Assembly (NCBI RefSeq): GCF_006716745.1
Contig: NZ_VFPP01000001.1
Location: 8,567,386 to 8,631,385 of the forward strand
Direction: 5' to 3'
Origin: Saccharothrix saharensis
Lineage (GTDB): Bacteria; Actinomycetota; Actinomycetes; Mycobacteriales; Pseudonocardiaceae
Length of the DNA: 64,000 bases
This document shows, in pieces, positions 16,997 through 25,424 of the stretch. The notes under the pieces were generated by a model that was not told where the DNA came from, made no database searches, and was given only the letters and a program-made list of their open reading frames with translations. Positions within the stretch are counted from its first letter, which is position 1, and the number at the start of each line of letters is the position of its first letter. The position numbers and the translations under genes are program-made.

Positions 16997-17431
16997 ATGC
17001 AGCTCAGACGCGCCTTACCGGTTGTCCTGGCAAGTTTGTCCGGCGTGATCGCCCCGACCACCGCGGCTGCCTCGGCGGCGGAGGTCGGCTCCACACCTGC
17101 GCTGGCAGCCGTGGGATGCCAGTTCCAGCACACGGGTACGGACTTCGGCTTCGGCTTCACGGCCGTGCTCAAGGTGACGAACACGGGGTCGGATCCGGCA
17201 ACCGACTGGTGGGTCGAGTTCGACCTGCCGGCCGGCGTCGTCATCGAGACCACCCACAGCGCCCGCTTCTCTCCCGCTCGCAGCGGCCACATCCAGGCCA
17301 ACGCACCCGCCTGGCTCCCGACCCTGGCCCCGGGAGCGTCCGCGAACGTCGGGTTCAACGGGAGCAAACCCGTCGGGACCGCTCTCGTCGCCTCCAACGT
17401 CACCCTCAACGACGTGCCGTGCACCGGCTGA
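16997..17431 (+). CDS. Secreted single-domain CBM2-like protein
   Basis: An excellent GGAGGAGAAAC site precedes the ATG at 16997. The 144-residue product has a signal peptide (residues 1-28, ending AAASAAE) and one beta-sandwich domain from about residue 40 to the end. It begins GCQFQHTGTDFGFGFTAVLKVTN, of which GFTAVLKVTN and DWWVEFDLPAG are typical of family 2 carbohydrate-binding modules; a second cysteine sits near the C-terminus (DVPC), where the usual disulfide closes. The central QANAPAWLPTLAPGAS keeps one of the surface tryptophans. No catalytic domain is attached. It follows the GH27 gene by 90 bp on the same strand and may act with it on plant cell wall material. Confidence 0.7.
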   Translation: MQLRRALPVVLASLSGVIAPTTAAASAAEVGSTPALAAVGCQFQHTGTDFGFGFTAVLKVTNTGSDPATDWWVEFDLPAGVVIETTHSARFSPARSGHIQANAPAWLPTLAPGASANVGFNGSKPVGTALVASNVTLNDVPCTG

Positions 17432-17509
17432 TCCGCCATCGAGCGTGACAGCCGGACCTGCCACTGACGGGTCCCGCGACGCCGAACGCTCCAGGATCAC
17501 CTCGGCGGA

Positions 17510-17581
17510 CCGAGGGGGACGGCCACCAAGCCGCCCGACGACCCGCCCGGCCACCATCGGGTGGTGGCCGTTCCCCCTCGG
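17510..17581 (+). terminator. Long 72-nt inverted repeat after the CBM2 gene
   Basis: An 18-base arm (17510-17527, CCGAGGGGGACGGCCACC) pairs with 17563-17581 except for one extra base, around a 35-nt loop. It starts 78 bases after the CBM2 stop. It probably terminates that transcript, but the arms are longer than usual, so a small mobile-element remnant is another option. Confidence 0.55.
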
Positions 17582-17695
17582 TCAGCCCGGGATCACCGTG
17601 GGATCCAGGACCGACGCCGCCGGTGCCGCTGTCGCCCCTCCGGCACACCCGGGGCTCCACGACCGGACGTCACCACGGGCGTGACGACCGCGACC

Positions 17696-17727
17696 GCGAC
17701 GTTCGACGGGACCGGGTCGAACGTCGC
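17696..17727 (-). terminator. Hairpin terminator of the secreted-protein gene at 17768-18334
   Basis: A perfect 12-bp stem (GCGACGTTCGAC and complement, 8-nt loop) lies 40 bases beyond the minus-strand stop. With the hairpin at 17510-17581 it fills the 336-bp convergent spacer, which holds no gene that I can see. Confidence 0.65.
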
Positions 17728-17767
17728 CTGCCGAGGCCGACCACCGGCCGTCCGAGCGGCGGTCGGG

Positions 17768-18334
17768 TCAGGTGAGCCGGGTGATGGTGATGTTGGCGGG
17801 CCCGCTGGTGCCGGTGACGCCTTCGGCGGTGAAGCACTGAGCCGGTGTGGCGTTGATCAGCGCCGCGGTCATCACGACGGCGGCTCCGGTGAACCTGCCC
17901 GCGGTCACCGTGCCCTGGTAGACCACGACCACCTCGTTGGCGGGGCGCAGCACGACCAGCCCGACCGCGGCCACGGTGGTGGTCTCGCCGGTGTTCCAGG
18001 TGATGGTCACCGTGATGGAGACACCACCTCCCAGGCACGACACCAGGCCGTTCGCCACGATCGCGTACCCGCCGGAGGTGATGGTGGGTGACCCGCTGGA
18101 GACGCAGGAGTCGTAGTCGGCGCTGGAGTCGATCGTGACGACCCTGGGTTGCGCGGTGACCCCCGGCTGGTAGGTGTTGGCGCCGCTGCCCACGCACGAC
18201 AGCAACTCGAGGTCCGCGGCCTGGGCCGCGGGCGTGGTGGCCGCCGACCCGAGCGCCACCGACAAGGCGACGAGGACGCCCGCCGAGAACCGCCGCGCCG
18301 CCGACACCGGTCCACCGATCCTCGCCGTTCTCAT
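17768..18334 (-). CDS. Secreted beta-rich protein, paralogue of the protein at 58898-59446
   Basis: The ATG at 18334 follows a GTGAGGAG site and opens a 188-residue protein with a signal peptide (residues 1-42, ending AAQAAD). The mature part is rich in Val, Thr, Ser and Gly with four to six cysteines and looks like an all-beta domain. Its second half, ITVTITWNTGETTTV followed by VTAGRFTGAAVV and a late cysteine, lines up with the protein at 58898-59446 (TFTITWNTGQSSTI, VTAGLFAGDSVV). The two share signal, length and order, so they form one family. I know this pattern only from hypothetical secreted proteins of actinobacteria, and no function is assigned. Confidence 0.7.
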   Translation of the reverse strand: MRTARIGGPVSAARRFSAGVLVALSVALGSAATTPAAQAADLELLSCVGSGANTYQPGVTAQPRVVTIDSSADYDSCVSSGSPTITSGGYAIVANGLVSCLGGGVSITVTITWNTGETTTVAAVGLVVLRPANEVVVVYQGTVTAGRFTGAAVVMTAALINATPAQCFTAEGVTGTSGPANITITRLT

Positions 18335-18589
18335 CGGAGTACTCCTCACTTCCGCGACTCGGCCCGATTCACCACTGTAGGCGCGGGGTGGCGCGCCGAA
18401 CGGGCGAAATCCGATGACACTTTCCGTATGTCCTCACGGATGGCGTGAGGTCGGCAGCGCCCTTCGACATCGGGGTGTCGGCGCGACCGGCCGCGACCGC
18501 CGCCGACGGCACGGGGTTCGCCGGCCGCAGGGCCGCGCCAGGCATCGGCACCGCGGGAGGTCGCGTCGCTGCCCGGCCTGCGCCCGTCT

Positions 18590-19125
18590 CGGCTCGACGT
18601 GGGGCCCGACGTCAACGCGTTCAGGAGCAGCCGGCAGTGCTGGATCATCGGGTGGTCCGAGCGCAGCGTCGGCGATCCGAGCGGCACGACCTGCCGCAGC
18701 AGTGAGTGGGCCGCCGCCCTGTCGCCGTCGACCACCTCCACGGAGGCGAGGTCCGGTCTCGTCCGCAGCGTCGCGGGGTGGGCGATGCCGTGCACGCGGC
18801 ACTGGATCTCCAGCACGTCCCGCAGTTCGGTCGCGGCCGAGGCGGTACTGCCGAGGCCGCTTCGATCAGGGCGAGGTTGGCGCGGCAGGCCAGGATGCCC
18901 GGGTGATCGTCGCCCACATCGGTACGGAGGCCGGCAGCCTCGCGTCGAGCACGTCCACCGGAATGGGCGCGGGGCCGAAGCAGGACAGCAAGCGCAGGAA
19001 CGGACGGGCCAGGTGATGACCGCGGCGGCTCAGCAGGTCGAGGGACAGCTCCCGGGTGCGGGCGATCAGCTCCGACCGGGCAGGCAGCAGGTTCATGGTG
19101 CAGGTGGTGTGGTGGATGTCGCGCC
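18590..19125 (-). pseudogene. Decayed C-terminal part of an NB-ARC/TPR protein
   Basis: Three minus-strand frames carry consecutive pieces of a TPR protein but no single frame covers them. One frame, ending at 18866, reads ARPFLRLLSCFGPAPIPVDV, which is the winged-helix/linker region usual after NB-ARC domains. Another, just downstream, reads DVGDDHPGILACRANLAL, a TPR consensus. A third reads VLEIQCRVHGIAHPATLRTR and ends with SDHPMIQHCRLLLNAL. At least two frameshifts separate them and no ATP-binding domain is found upstream. It is a relic of a gene related to, but diverged from, the intact NB-ARC gene starting at 19353 on the other strand. Exact borders are approximate. Confidence 0.65.
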
Positions 19126-19352
19126 CGGCCTGCTCGACAGTACCCCCGGGCTTCGCCCGCCCCCACTGCGACGGCCGCCGAGCGTCGTCCACCCGCGCCA
19201 CCCCCTCGGGTCGACCTCCGTCTCCATCGAACCACCGAGGGGCATCCCGAGTCGGTGACCACGACAAGGCAGGTCCGCTGTCGTTGACCGTCCCCCATGG
19301 CATGGGATTGTCTGGTGCGACTACGGATCTCAGCGCGGCGAGGGGGCCGAGG

Positions 19353-21476
19353 GTGGACCGACTGGTCTTCGGGAGCGGCTCATCGCCGGCGTCGACCTCG
19401 AACGCGGTGGAGGCACCTGTCACGGGGGCCGTCGTGCAGGCGGGAGCCATCCATGGCGACGTGCACGTGCACGGCCGACAAGCGGGACGGCTGCCGTTCC
19501 GCTTCGGGGTGGTACCCCCGGTCGTCGACGGGTACCAGCTCCGCGAGGTGGACCTCGCCGCTCCGGTGCTCGTGCTGTCCGGCATGGGCGGGGTGGGCAA
19601 GACGCAACTGGCCGCGGGGATCGCCCGTGACGCGTGGACATCGGGCGGGATCGACGTCCTGGTGTGGGTCACCGCGTCGTCGCGGCAGTCGATCGCCTCG
19701 GACTTCGCATGGTGCGCCCGGCAGCTGACCGGACTCGACGACGGCGATCCGGAACGGGCTGCCGGCCACTTCCTGAACTGGCTCGGCGACACCGCGGCGA
19801 ACTGGCTCGTCGTGGTGGACGACCTGCGTGCACCCGGTGACCTCAACGGGTTGTGGCCACCACCTTCGACCTCCGGCCGGGTCGTGGTGACCACCCGGCG
19901 GCGTGATGCGGCGCTCGCGGGGCCCGGACGGCGACGCGTCGACGTGGAGGTGTTCACCGCGGCCGAGTCCGCCGCCTTCCTGCGGGCCCGCCTCACCGAT
20001 CACCGCGGGCTCGCGGTCGGGGCGGACCGGCTGGCGGAAGTCCTGGGGCACCTCCCCCTCGCCCTCGCCCAGGCGACCGCGTACCTGGTGGACCGCCGGA
20101 TCACGTGTGACGAGTACCTGACCCGGTTCACCGAACGCCACCGCCCGCTGGTGGCGTTGTCGCCCGAACCGGACTCGCTGCCCGACCAGCATCGCGGCAC
20201 GACGGCCGCGGTGTGGGGCTTGTCGGTGGAGCTGGCCGACCGCCTTCAGCCGACGGGGCTGGCCACGCCGATGCTGCGGTTCGTCAGCCTGCTCAGCCCG
20301 CACGCCATCCCGATCGACGTTTTCGCCGCGCCTGCCCTGTTCGCCTACCTCGAGGCGGTCGTCGGACGGCCCGTGGGCGCCGAGGAGCCGCGCGACGCAC
20401 TGCACTGCCTGCACCGCCTGAGCTTGATCACCTGCGGCCCGGACGACTCCGGGGTGCGGGTGCACACCCTGATCCAGCGCGTCACCCGGGACGAGTTCGC
20501 CTCCGACGACGTCGGGACGCTGGCACGAGTGGCGGCGGACGCCCTGGTGTGGGCCTGCCCGAGGGGGCAGTCGAACGCGCCCCTGCCCCGTCCGTTGCGT
20601 GACAACATCGACGTCCTGCTGTCGCACGTCGAGGAAACCCTGTCCCGACCCCGGTTCCACCACATCCTGGTCAAGAAGGGGAACGACCTCGGCTACTCGG
20701 GCTACCCGGGCGCGGCGCACGGGTTCTTGGCCCGATTGCACGGCGCCGCGGCACGGCGTTTCGGCGTACTGCACCACGACACCTTGATCCTGGGCTACCT
20801 GAGCGCGTACTGGCAGGCACAGGGCATGCGGCCGGCCGACGCGGCCGCTCTGCTGCGGTCCACCGCCGACCGGCTGGCGCGGGTCCAAGGGGGAACCTCC
20901 CCGTTCGCCCTGACGGCACGTCGTGACATCGCCTACCACGAGGGCCGAGCGGGGCACCACCGTCGCGCCGTCGCCCTGCTCGAGGACGTCCTACCGCACA
21001 TCCGGGCCGTCTTCGGCGAGCGGAGCACGACAGCCTTGCTCACGATGTCGAGCCTCGCCTTCTGGCTGGGGGAAGCCGGGCGCACCCGCGCCGCGATGTC
21101 GATCATGCGCGACTACTTCGACATCCTGGAGGAATCGCTCGGCACCGAACACCCGGATGTGCTCACCGCGCGGCAGAACCTCGGACTGCTGCTCAGCGAC
21201 ACGGGGGACCACACGGCCGCGATCGCCCTGCTGACCGGTGTCCGCGACGATCAGACCCGCATCCTCGGAGCCGACCACCCCGATACCCTCAGAACCCGCC
21301 ACAACCTCGCCGTCACCCTCGCCCACGGCGGCGACCCGCACGGCGCAGCCCGCGAGTTCCGCGCCCTCCACCTCGACGAAGTCCGCCTCCACGGACCGGA
21401 TCACCCCGACAGCCGGTCAGTCCTCCGGGAAGCGGTCCGGTGGACCTGGGCGGCCAACCTCGCGTCGGAGTGGTGA
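19353..21476 (+). CDS. NB-ARC (STAND) ATPase with TPR repeats
   Basis: From the GTG at 19353, preceded by GAGGGGGCCGAGG, the protein has 707 residues; ATG 19302 is an alternative with no clear binding site. The N-terminus carries VTGAVVQAGAIHGDVHVHG (residues 23-41), a short motif that I have seen at the start of many actinobacterial regulatory NTPases. The NB-ARC domain follows, with Walker A SGMGGVGKT (K83), Walker B WLVVVDDL and the GLPL-like LGHLPLALAQA. A winged-helix region leads to at least four TPR units near the end (GTEHPDVLTARQNLGLLLSD, then GADHPDTLRTRHNLAV). STAND ATPases act as ligand-triggered switches by oligomerising. There is no attached effector domain, so the output is unknown. 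The gene is transcribed alone. Confidence 0.85.
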   Translation: MDRLVFGSGSSPASTSNAVEAPVTGAVVQAGAIHGDVHVHGRQAGRLPFRFGVVPPVVDGYQLREVDLAAPVLVLSGMGGVGKTQLAAGIARDAWTSGGIDVLVWVTASSRQSIASDFAWCARQLTGLDDGDPERAAGHFLNWLGDTAANWLVVVDDLRAPGDLNGLWPPPSTSGRVVVTTRRRDAALAGPGRRRVDVEVFTAAESAAFLRARLTDHRGLAVGADRLAEVLGHLPLALAQATAYLVDRRITCDEYLTRFTERHRPLVALSPEPDSLPDQHRGTTAAVWGLSVELADRLQPTGLATPMLRFVSLLSPHAIPIDVFAAPALFAYLEAVVGRPVGAEEPRDALHCLHRLSLITCGPDDSGVRVHTLIQRVTRDEFASDDVGTLARVAADALVWACPRGQSNAPLPRPLRDNIDVLLSHVEETLSRPRFHHILVKKGNDLGYSGYPGAAHGFLARLHGAAARRFGVLHHDTLILGYLSAYWQAQGMRPADAAALLRSTADRLARVQGGTSPFALTARRDIAYHEGRAGHHRRAVALLEDVLPHIRAVFGERSTTALLTMSSLAFWLGEAGRTRAAMSIMRDYFDILEESLGTEHPDVLTARQNLGLLLSDTGDHTAAIALLTGVRDDQTRILGADHPDTLRTRHNLAVTLAHGGDPHGAAREFRALHLDEVRLHGPDHPDSRSVLREAVRWTWAANLASEW

Positions 21477-21786
21477 AGAGGATCCACGGCAACCCGTTCG
21501 AGGGCGTTCGTGTCGTACGTGCAGACGCCGAGTTCGCCGGTGGTGGCCGGGAACACGGCGGCGGCTCGCCGAAGACGAACAGCGCCTCCGACGGCCCGCT
21601 CACTCGCGCTCGCAGGGGAAACGCCGGTTCGTCGGGTGGACGCCCAAGCCGGAAAACCGTGAACCCCCATGCGGCGCAGGGGTTTCGCGGACCGTTGCGC
21701 TGTCCGGCCGACACCGGCGCAGGCGCGCGGGGGTTACCGTTGATCGATCCAGTACCACTCCAGGACATACTCGCAACGGAGCGATC
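21477..21786 (+). other. Spacer without recognised gene
   Basis: No gene is evident between the NB-ARC stop and the HAF-repeat gene. Near its end TTGATC (21740-21745) and ACATAC/CATACT (21765-21771) could be promoter boxes, though their spacing of 19-20 bp is longer than ideal. CGGAG before 21787 is the ribosome binding site. Confidence 0.35.
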
Positions 21787-22920
21787 ATGCCCGACTTACG
21801 CGCGTCACTGGCCGTGTTGGCGCTCGCGACCGCCCTGCCACTGGCCACCACTCCCGCGGCGGTCGCGTCCGCCACGCACGCCATCGCCGAACTACCGGGC
21901 GTCGCAGGCCTGCCCGGCACCTTCGGCTACTACCCCACCGGTGTCAACGACCTCGGCCAGATCATCGGCAGCGCCCAGGGCGACGGGCCGACGCGCGCGG
22001 TGCTGTGGGCGCCGCGCGGCGGTGCGACCGACCTCGGCCCCGGTCTGGCCGGCGCGATCAGCCAGAGCGGCCGGGTGCTCGGGTTGACCTCCGACGGCGT
22101 GCCGGACACGCAGAAGCCGTGGGTCTGGTTCGCCGGTCAGCGGACGACCATCACCCGGCCGGGCGCCGCGTGGGCGCGGGCGCAGGTGATCAACGACGAC
22201 GGCATCGTGCCGATGTCGTACGCCACGTCGGCCCGGGGCGAGCAGCACCTCGCCGTGTGGGACGGCGAGCGGCACGTGGAGCTGCCGGTGTCCGGTGATC
22301 ACGTGTCGGCGTACGCGATCAACGACGCCGGTGTCGTCGCGACGAGCTCCGCCTCCGCCTCCTACCAGCAGTTCGCCGCCCTCCGGTGCGCCGACGGCGC
22401 GTGCACGAAACTGGCGCCCGGCCCGGGCTACGGCACGTACGACCCGGAGGCGATCAACGAGGCCGGGGTGATCGTCGCCAACCGGGGCATGGTGGCGCTG
22501 CGCTGGGACGGCGAGGAGGTGACCGTCCTGTCGGAGAACGGCCGGCTCGCCCACGGCGAGCAGTCCCTCAACGAGCGCGGCGACGCGGTCGGCTGGGTGC
22601 TGGAGGGCGGCACGTCCCGCGCGGTGCTGTGGCCCGCCGGCGGCAAGCAGGTCGACCTCGGCCTGCCCGGCAACTCCGTGGCGACCGCGATCAACGAACG
22701 CGGCGACATCATCGGGCACGCTTCGTCGCCGGACTACTCGTCGTCCCGCGTGTTCCTCTGGCGCGACGGGCAGGTCACCTACCTCGACTCGCTGGGCGGC
22801 GCCTACAGCACGCCGGTCGCGGTGAACAACCACGGCGTCGTGGTCGGTCGCAGCACCACCGCCGACGGCACCTGGAAGGGCGTCCGCTGGACCCCGGTCA
22901 CCACGACCCTGTCCCGCTGA
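21787..22920 (+). CDS. Secreted HAF-repeat (extracellular repeat) protein
   Basis: The ATG at 21787 starts a 377-residue protein with a signal peptide (residues 1-28, ending in PAAVASA). The mature chain is built from about seven repeats of roughly 45-50 residues containing a variant of IN-D/E-x-G-xx-V/I-G: GVNDLGQIIG, VINDDGIV, AINDAGVVA, AINEAGVIVA, SLNERGDAVG, AINERGDIIG and AVNNHGVVVG. The units alternate with LW or RW strand segments (RAVLW, FLWRDG, GVRWTP). This is the HAF repeat type, expected to fold as an extracellular beta-propeller. Its role is unknown. A strong terminator follows 9 bases after the stop. Confidence 0.8.
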   Translation: MPDLRASLAVLALATALPLATTPAAVASATHAIAELPGVAGLPGTFGYYPTGVNDLGQIIGSAQGDGPTRAVLWAPRGGATDLGPGLAGAISQSGRVLGLTSDGVPDTQKPWVWFAGQRTTITRPGAAWARAQVINDDGIVPMSYATSARGEQHLAVWDGERHVELPVSGDHVSAYAINDAGVVATSSASASYQQFAALRCADGACTKLAPGPGYGTYDPEAINEAGVIVANRGMVALRWDGEEVTVLSENGRLAHGEQSLNERGDAVGWVLEGGTSRAVLWPAGGKQVDLGLPGNSVATAINERGDIIGHASSPDYSSSRVFLWRDGQVTYLDSLGGAYSTPVAVNNHGVVVGRSTTADGTWKGVRWTPVTTTLSR

Positions 22921-22928
22921 CACCCACC

Positions 22929-22961
22929 GGCCGCCCCGGGCGTTCGCGGCCCGGGGCGGCC
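22929..22961. terminator. Bidirectional terminator between convergent genes
   Basis: A perfect 13-bp stem (GGCCGCCCCGGGC and complement) with a 7-nt loop lies between the stop of the HAF-repeat gene and the minus-strand stop at 23010. It can end both transcripts. Confidence 0.8.
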
Positions 22962-23009
22962 CTGGTGCACCCGGACGACGATCCGCGGACGCCCGCAGGC
23001 ACCCGGCGA

Positions 23010-23633
23010 TCAGTTCACGGCGACGACCCGTTGTGCGATCACGTCCACGCTCTCGACCTGGAACACCCCGGTGGACGGCACGGCCTGGTCGTGCGAGCAG
23101 TGGATGTCGACGTAGTCGGGCGAGGTCAGGGTGACCGTGGCGCTGATGGTCAGGGTCCGGTGCCAGCCGCCCGAGCCACCCCAGTCCTGGAGTTGGCCGC
23201 CGAGGAATCCTTGGTTGCTGTACTGAAGCGCGTAGCACCGGAACGAGGTGGGCGGGTCGATGCTGTTCGCGATCAGGACGTCGGCCGTGATGACCCAGGA
23301 GCCGGCGGACAGTCGTTTGGCGCCCGGCTGTGCGGCGACGCGCGTGGAGGCGCCGGCGCCACGGGGCAACTGGGTGACGGTGCCCACGACCCACCTCGTG
23401 GCGGTGATCGCCGTTCCGTTCCACTCGACCCGGGTTTCCCCTGCGGCGCAGGCGCTGCCCGCCTGCGCATCTATCACGCGCAGCGCGCCGGCGCTGTCGT
23501 GGCAAGCGGTGATGGCTCCGGTGGACGAGTGGGGAATGGTGGCCAGGGCCGTCGACGCCGTGGACGCCAACACCGCCGTCGCCAGCACCGCGAGCGAAGT
23601 GCCGAGCCGTCTTCGCCAGGTCGTGTCCTTCAT
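23010..23633 (-). CDS. Secreted protein with an N-terminal ITACHDSAGALRVID-type motif
   Basis: The ATG at 23633 is preceded by AAGGGAG and encodes 207 residues. Residues 1-32 form a signal peptide (RRRLGTSLAVLATAVLASTA). The mature start, ITACHDSAGALRVID followed by CAAGETRVEWNG, is a short motif common at the start of surface and collagen-like proteins of actinobacteria (IxACxNxxGxLRxV...C...E..L.WN). The remainder, about 140 residues, is a beta-rich domain with a few cysteines and a DWGGSGGWHRTLTI segment. I do not know its function. A longer frame begins at 23714 but has no ribosome binding site. Confidence 0.7.
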   Translation of the reverse strand: MKDTTWRRRLGTSLAVLATAVLASTASTALATIPHSSTGAITACHDSAGALRVIDAQAGSACAAGETRVEWNGTAITATRWVVGTVTQLPRGAGASTRVAAQPGAKRLSAGSWVITADVLIANSIDPPTSFRCYALQYSNQGFLGGQLQDWGGSGGWHRTLTISATVTLTSPDYVDIHCSHDQAVPSTGVFQVESVDVIAQRVVAVN

Positions 23634-23805
23634 GGGACTCCCTTCGCCGGATTCGCCCGGGGGTGGGCAGGGGTGGCGCATCGAGTGTCGGGCACGCTCG
23701 AATTCACTGTCCAAGACGCAGCGGCTATGAGCCGATAGGCCGTGACGATGCCCGGTTCCCTCCTACTACCGTGTGGTGCAGGCCCACATCCGCAGGGGGA
23801 TGGTC

Positions 23806-24732
23806 ATGGTCGAACTGCGTCACCTCCGGTACTTCCTGGCGGTCGTCGAGGAGAAGAGCTTCACCCGGGCCGCCGTCCGGCTGCACGTCAGCCAACCCAC
23901 GCTCAGCCAGCAGATCCGTGCCTTGGAGCGGTCCATCGGGCACCCGTTGTTCGACCGGCTGCCGGGCGGCCCTCGGCTGACACCGGCCGGGCACGTGCTC
24001 GTCGAGCCCGCCGATCGGGCGATCATGATCGTCGCTGACGGCGTCCGCTCCGCGCGGGAGTCCGCGCTGGCCGCGACCGGGGACCTTCGCGTGGGCATGA
24101 TCTACGCCGCGGCGGGGGCGCTGACCCAGTCCGTGCTGAGCGCCTTCGCCGCGGCGTTCCCGGACGTGCGCCTGCACTTCCGCGGGGAACTGCCGGTCGC
24201 CCGCGCCTACACCGCCCTGGCACGGGACGAGGTGGACGTGGCGTTCACGCGTCTGCCGCTGGATCCCGCGCGGCACGCGTGGCACGTGCTCTACCGGGAA
24301 CGCCGGGTGGTGGTCGCGCACGAGAGCAACCCGCTGTCCGACGCCCGGACGGTCTCGCTGTCCGACGTCCTGCCCCTGCCCATCCTGTCCGCCCGCCCGT
24401 CGCGGACACCGCCGGAGGTGGAGGAGCACTGGCTGCTCAACGACTTCCGCAACGGCACCGCGCCCGAACGGTACGTCACCGATGCGTGGACGGTGCCCGA
24501 GATCGCGCAGACCCTCGTGCACAACCCCGCGGTGATCGCGATGTGTTCGGAGATCGCGAGGAGCCGCCCCCCGATCCCGGACGCGCCCCTGCTGTTCATC
24601 GACCTGCCGGAGGCCGGCCTGAGCGAAGCGGTCATCGCCCGCCGCGAGAGCGACCGCAGGCCGCACGTGACGGCATTCTGCGACGTGGCGGTCGCGGTCG
24701 CGCGAGGCCTGCCGGAAGCCACTCCGGCGTAA
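23806..24732 (+). CDS. LysR-family transcriptional regulator
   Basis: A 308-residue LysR-type regulator. The winged HTH is at the very N-terminus (ELRHLRYFLAVVEEKSFTRA, then RLHVSQPTLSQQIRALE), and the co-inducer domain starts near residue 90 with GDLRVGMIYAAAG. The ATG at 23806 lies 6 bases after AGGGGG; ATG 23800 and GTG 23773 are other in-frame starts. LysR regulators usually control a divergent neighbour, here the secreted protein at 23010-23633, whose start is 172 bp away. It also lies upstream of, and on the same strand as, the giant Tc-toxin-like gene, so control of that locus is possible but unsupported. Confidence 0.88.
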   Translation: MVELRHLRYFLAVVEEKSFTRAAVRLHVSQPTLSQQIRALERSIGHPLFDRLPGGPRLTPAGHVLVEPADRAIMIVADGVRSARESALAATGDLRVGMIYAAAGALTQSVLSAFAAAFPDVRLHFRGELPVARAYTALARDEVDVAFTRLPLDPARHAWHVLYRERRVVVAHESNPLSDARTVSLSDVLPLPILSARPSRTPPEVEEHWLLNDFRNGTAPERYVTDAWTVPEIAQTLVHNPAVIAMCSEIARSRPPIPDAPLLFIDLPEAGLSEAVIARRESDRRPHVTAFCDVAVAVARGLPEATPA

Positions 24733-24779
24733 CGGCGCGCCGGCCAGAACGTCGATCCGGCCGTCATCCACACCATGGC

Positions 24780-24875
24780 GACCAGAGAGCAGGTCGGGCC
24801 GGCCTCGCGCGCTGCCTGATCGGCGACTGCGGCACCGGCGAGTCACACCTGCTCGTCGCGCTGGACGCAAGGCCG
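24780..24875 (+). pseudogene. Fragment of an IstB-like (IS21 family) helper ATPase
   Basis: One frame reads LARCLIGDCGTGESHLLVAL, which matches the Walker A region of IstB proteins (LIGDSGTGKSHLL). The catalytic lysine is glutamate here, and the reading frame has no IstB sequence before or after it. It is probably a small relic of an IS21-type insertion next to the Tc-toxin-like gene. Confidence 0.5.
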
Positions 24876-25424
24876 CGATGGCCGTGTCGCCCGAAACCGG
24901 CATCGGCTCCTACCACCCCGCCCGGACTCCCGCGCGCACCGGCCGGGCGAGTACCGGCCGACCCGGGGGAGTCGACCGTCCGGCGCTGCCCGTGCGGGAA
25001 CCCGTCCGACACGGATGACCGGCGGCCCGACCACCCGGGGCACCGAGGACGTGGCGACCCGCCACCACCATGATCATCTGCCAGGTGGTCGTGCTCGTTC
25101 GGCCTGACGCGTGACGGTCCGCGGCCATTCGGTGGAAATCTGCCGCCGGGGCGTAGCGGCGGGCGCGGATGCCGCGATGTCGGCTTCGGGGGCGGGGTCG
25201 CTGCTTCCCGCTCGGTGCCCAGGAGGGCGGATGGTCGGGTTGTCCGGTGTGGTGACGGTCGTAGGGGTGCCCGGCGGACGAACAACCGGCGGAACCGCTC
25301 GACCCGGCACACCCGGTCGGCCCGCATTCCACCGCGGCGCCTGACCTCGTCGATCAGACGCCGATCGTCCCGCACGTCGACGTTCTCTATTCGCATCCGA
25401 ATTATTTCGTTCCGGCGATTCGCC
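24876..25424 (+). other. Spacer upstream of the Tc-toxin-like gene
   Basis: No gene is recognised. The last 50 bases before 25425 (TTCTCTATTCGCATCCGAAT, then TATTTCGTTCC) are much richer in A and T than the surroundings and are the best place for the promoter or 5' leader of the giant gene. The remainder is high-GC sequence with no clear structure. Confidence 0.4.

Noticed and set aside
18346..19298. Two intact minus-strand genes next to the NB-ARC gene
   Set aside because: TPR and linker motifs are split over three frames, so a frameshifted relic explains them better than separate genes.
24780..24875. Functional IstB ATPase gene
   Set aside because: The Walker lysine is glutamate and there is no IstB sequence on either side, so it is reported only as a relic.
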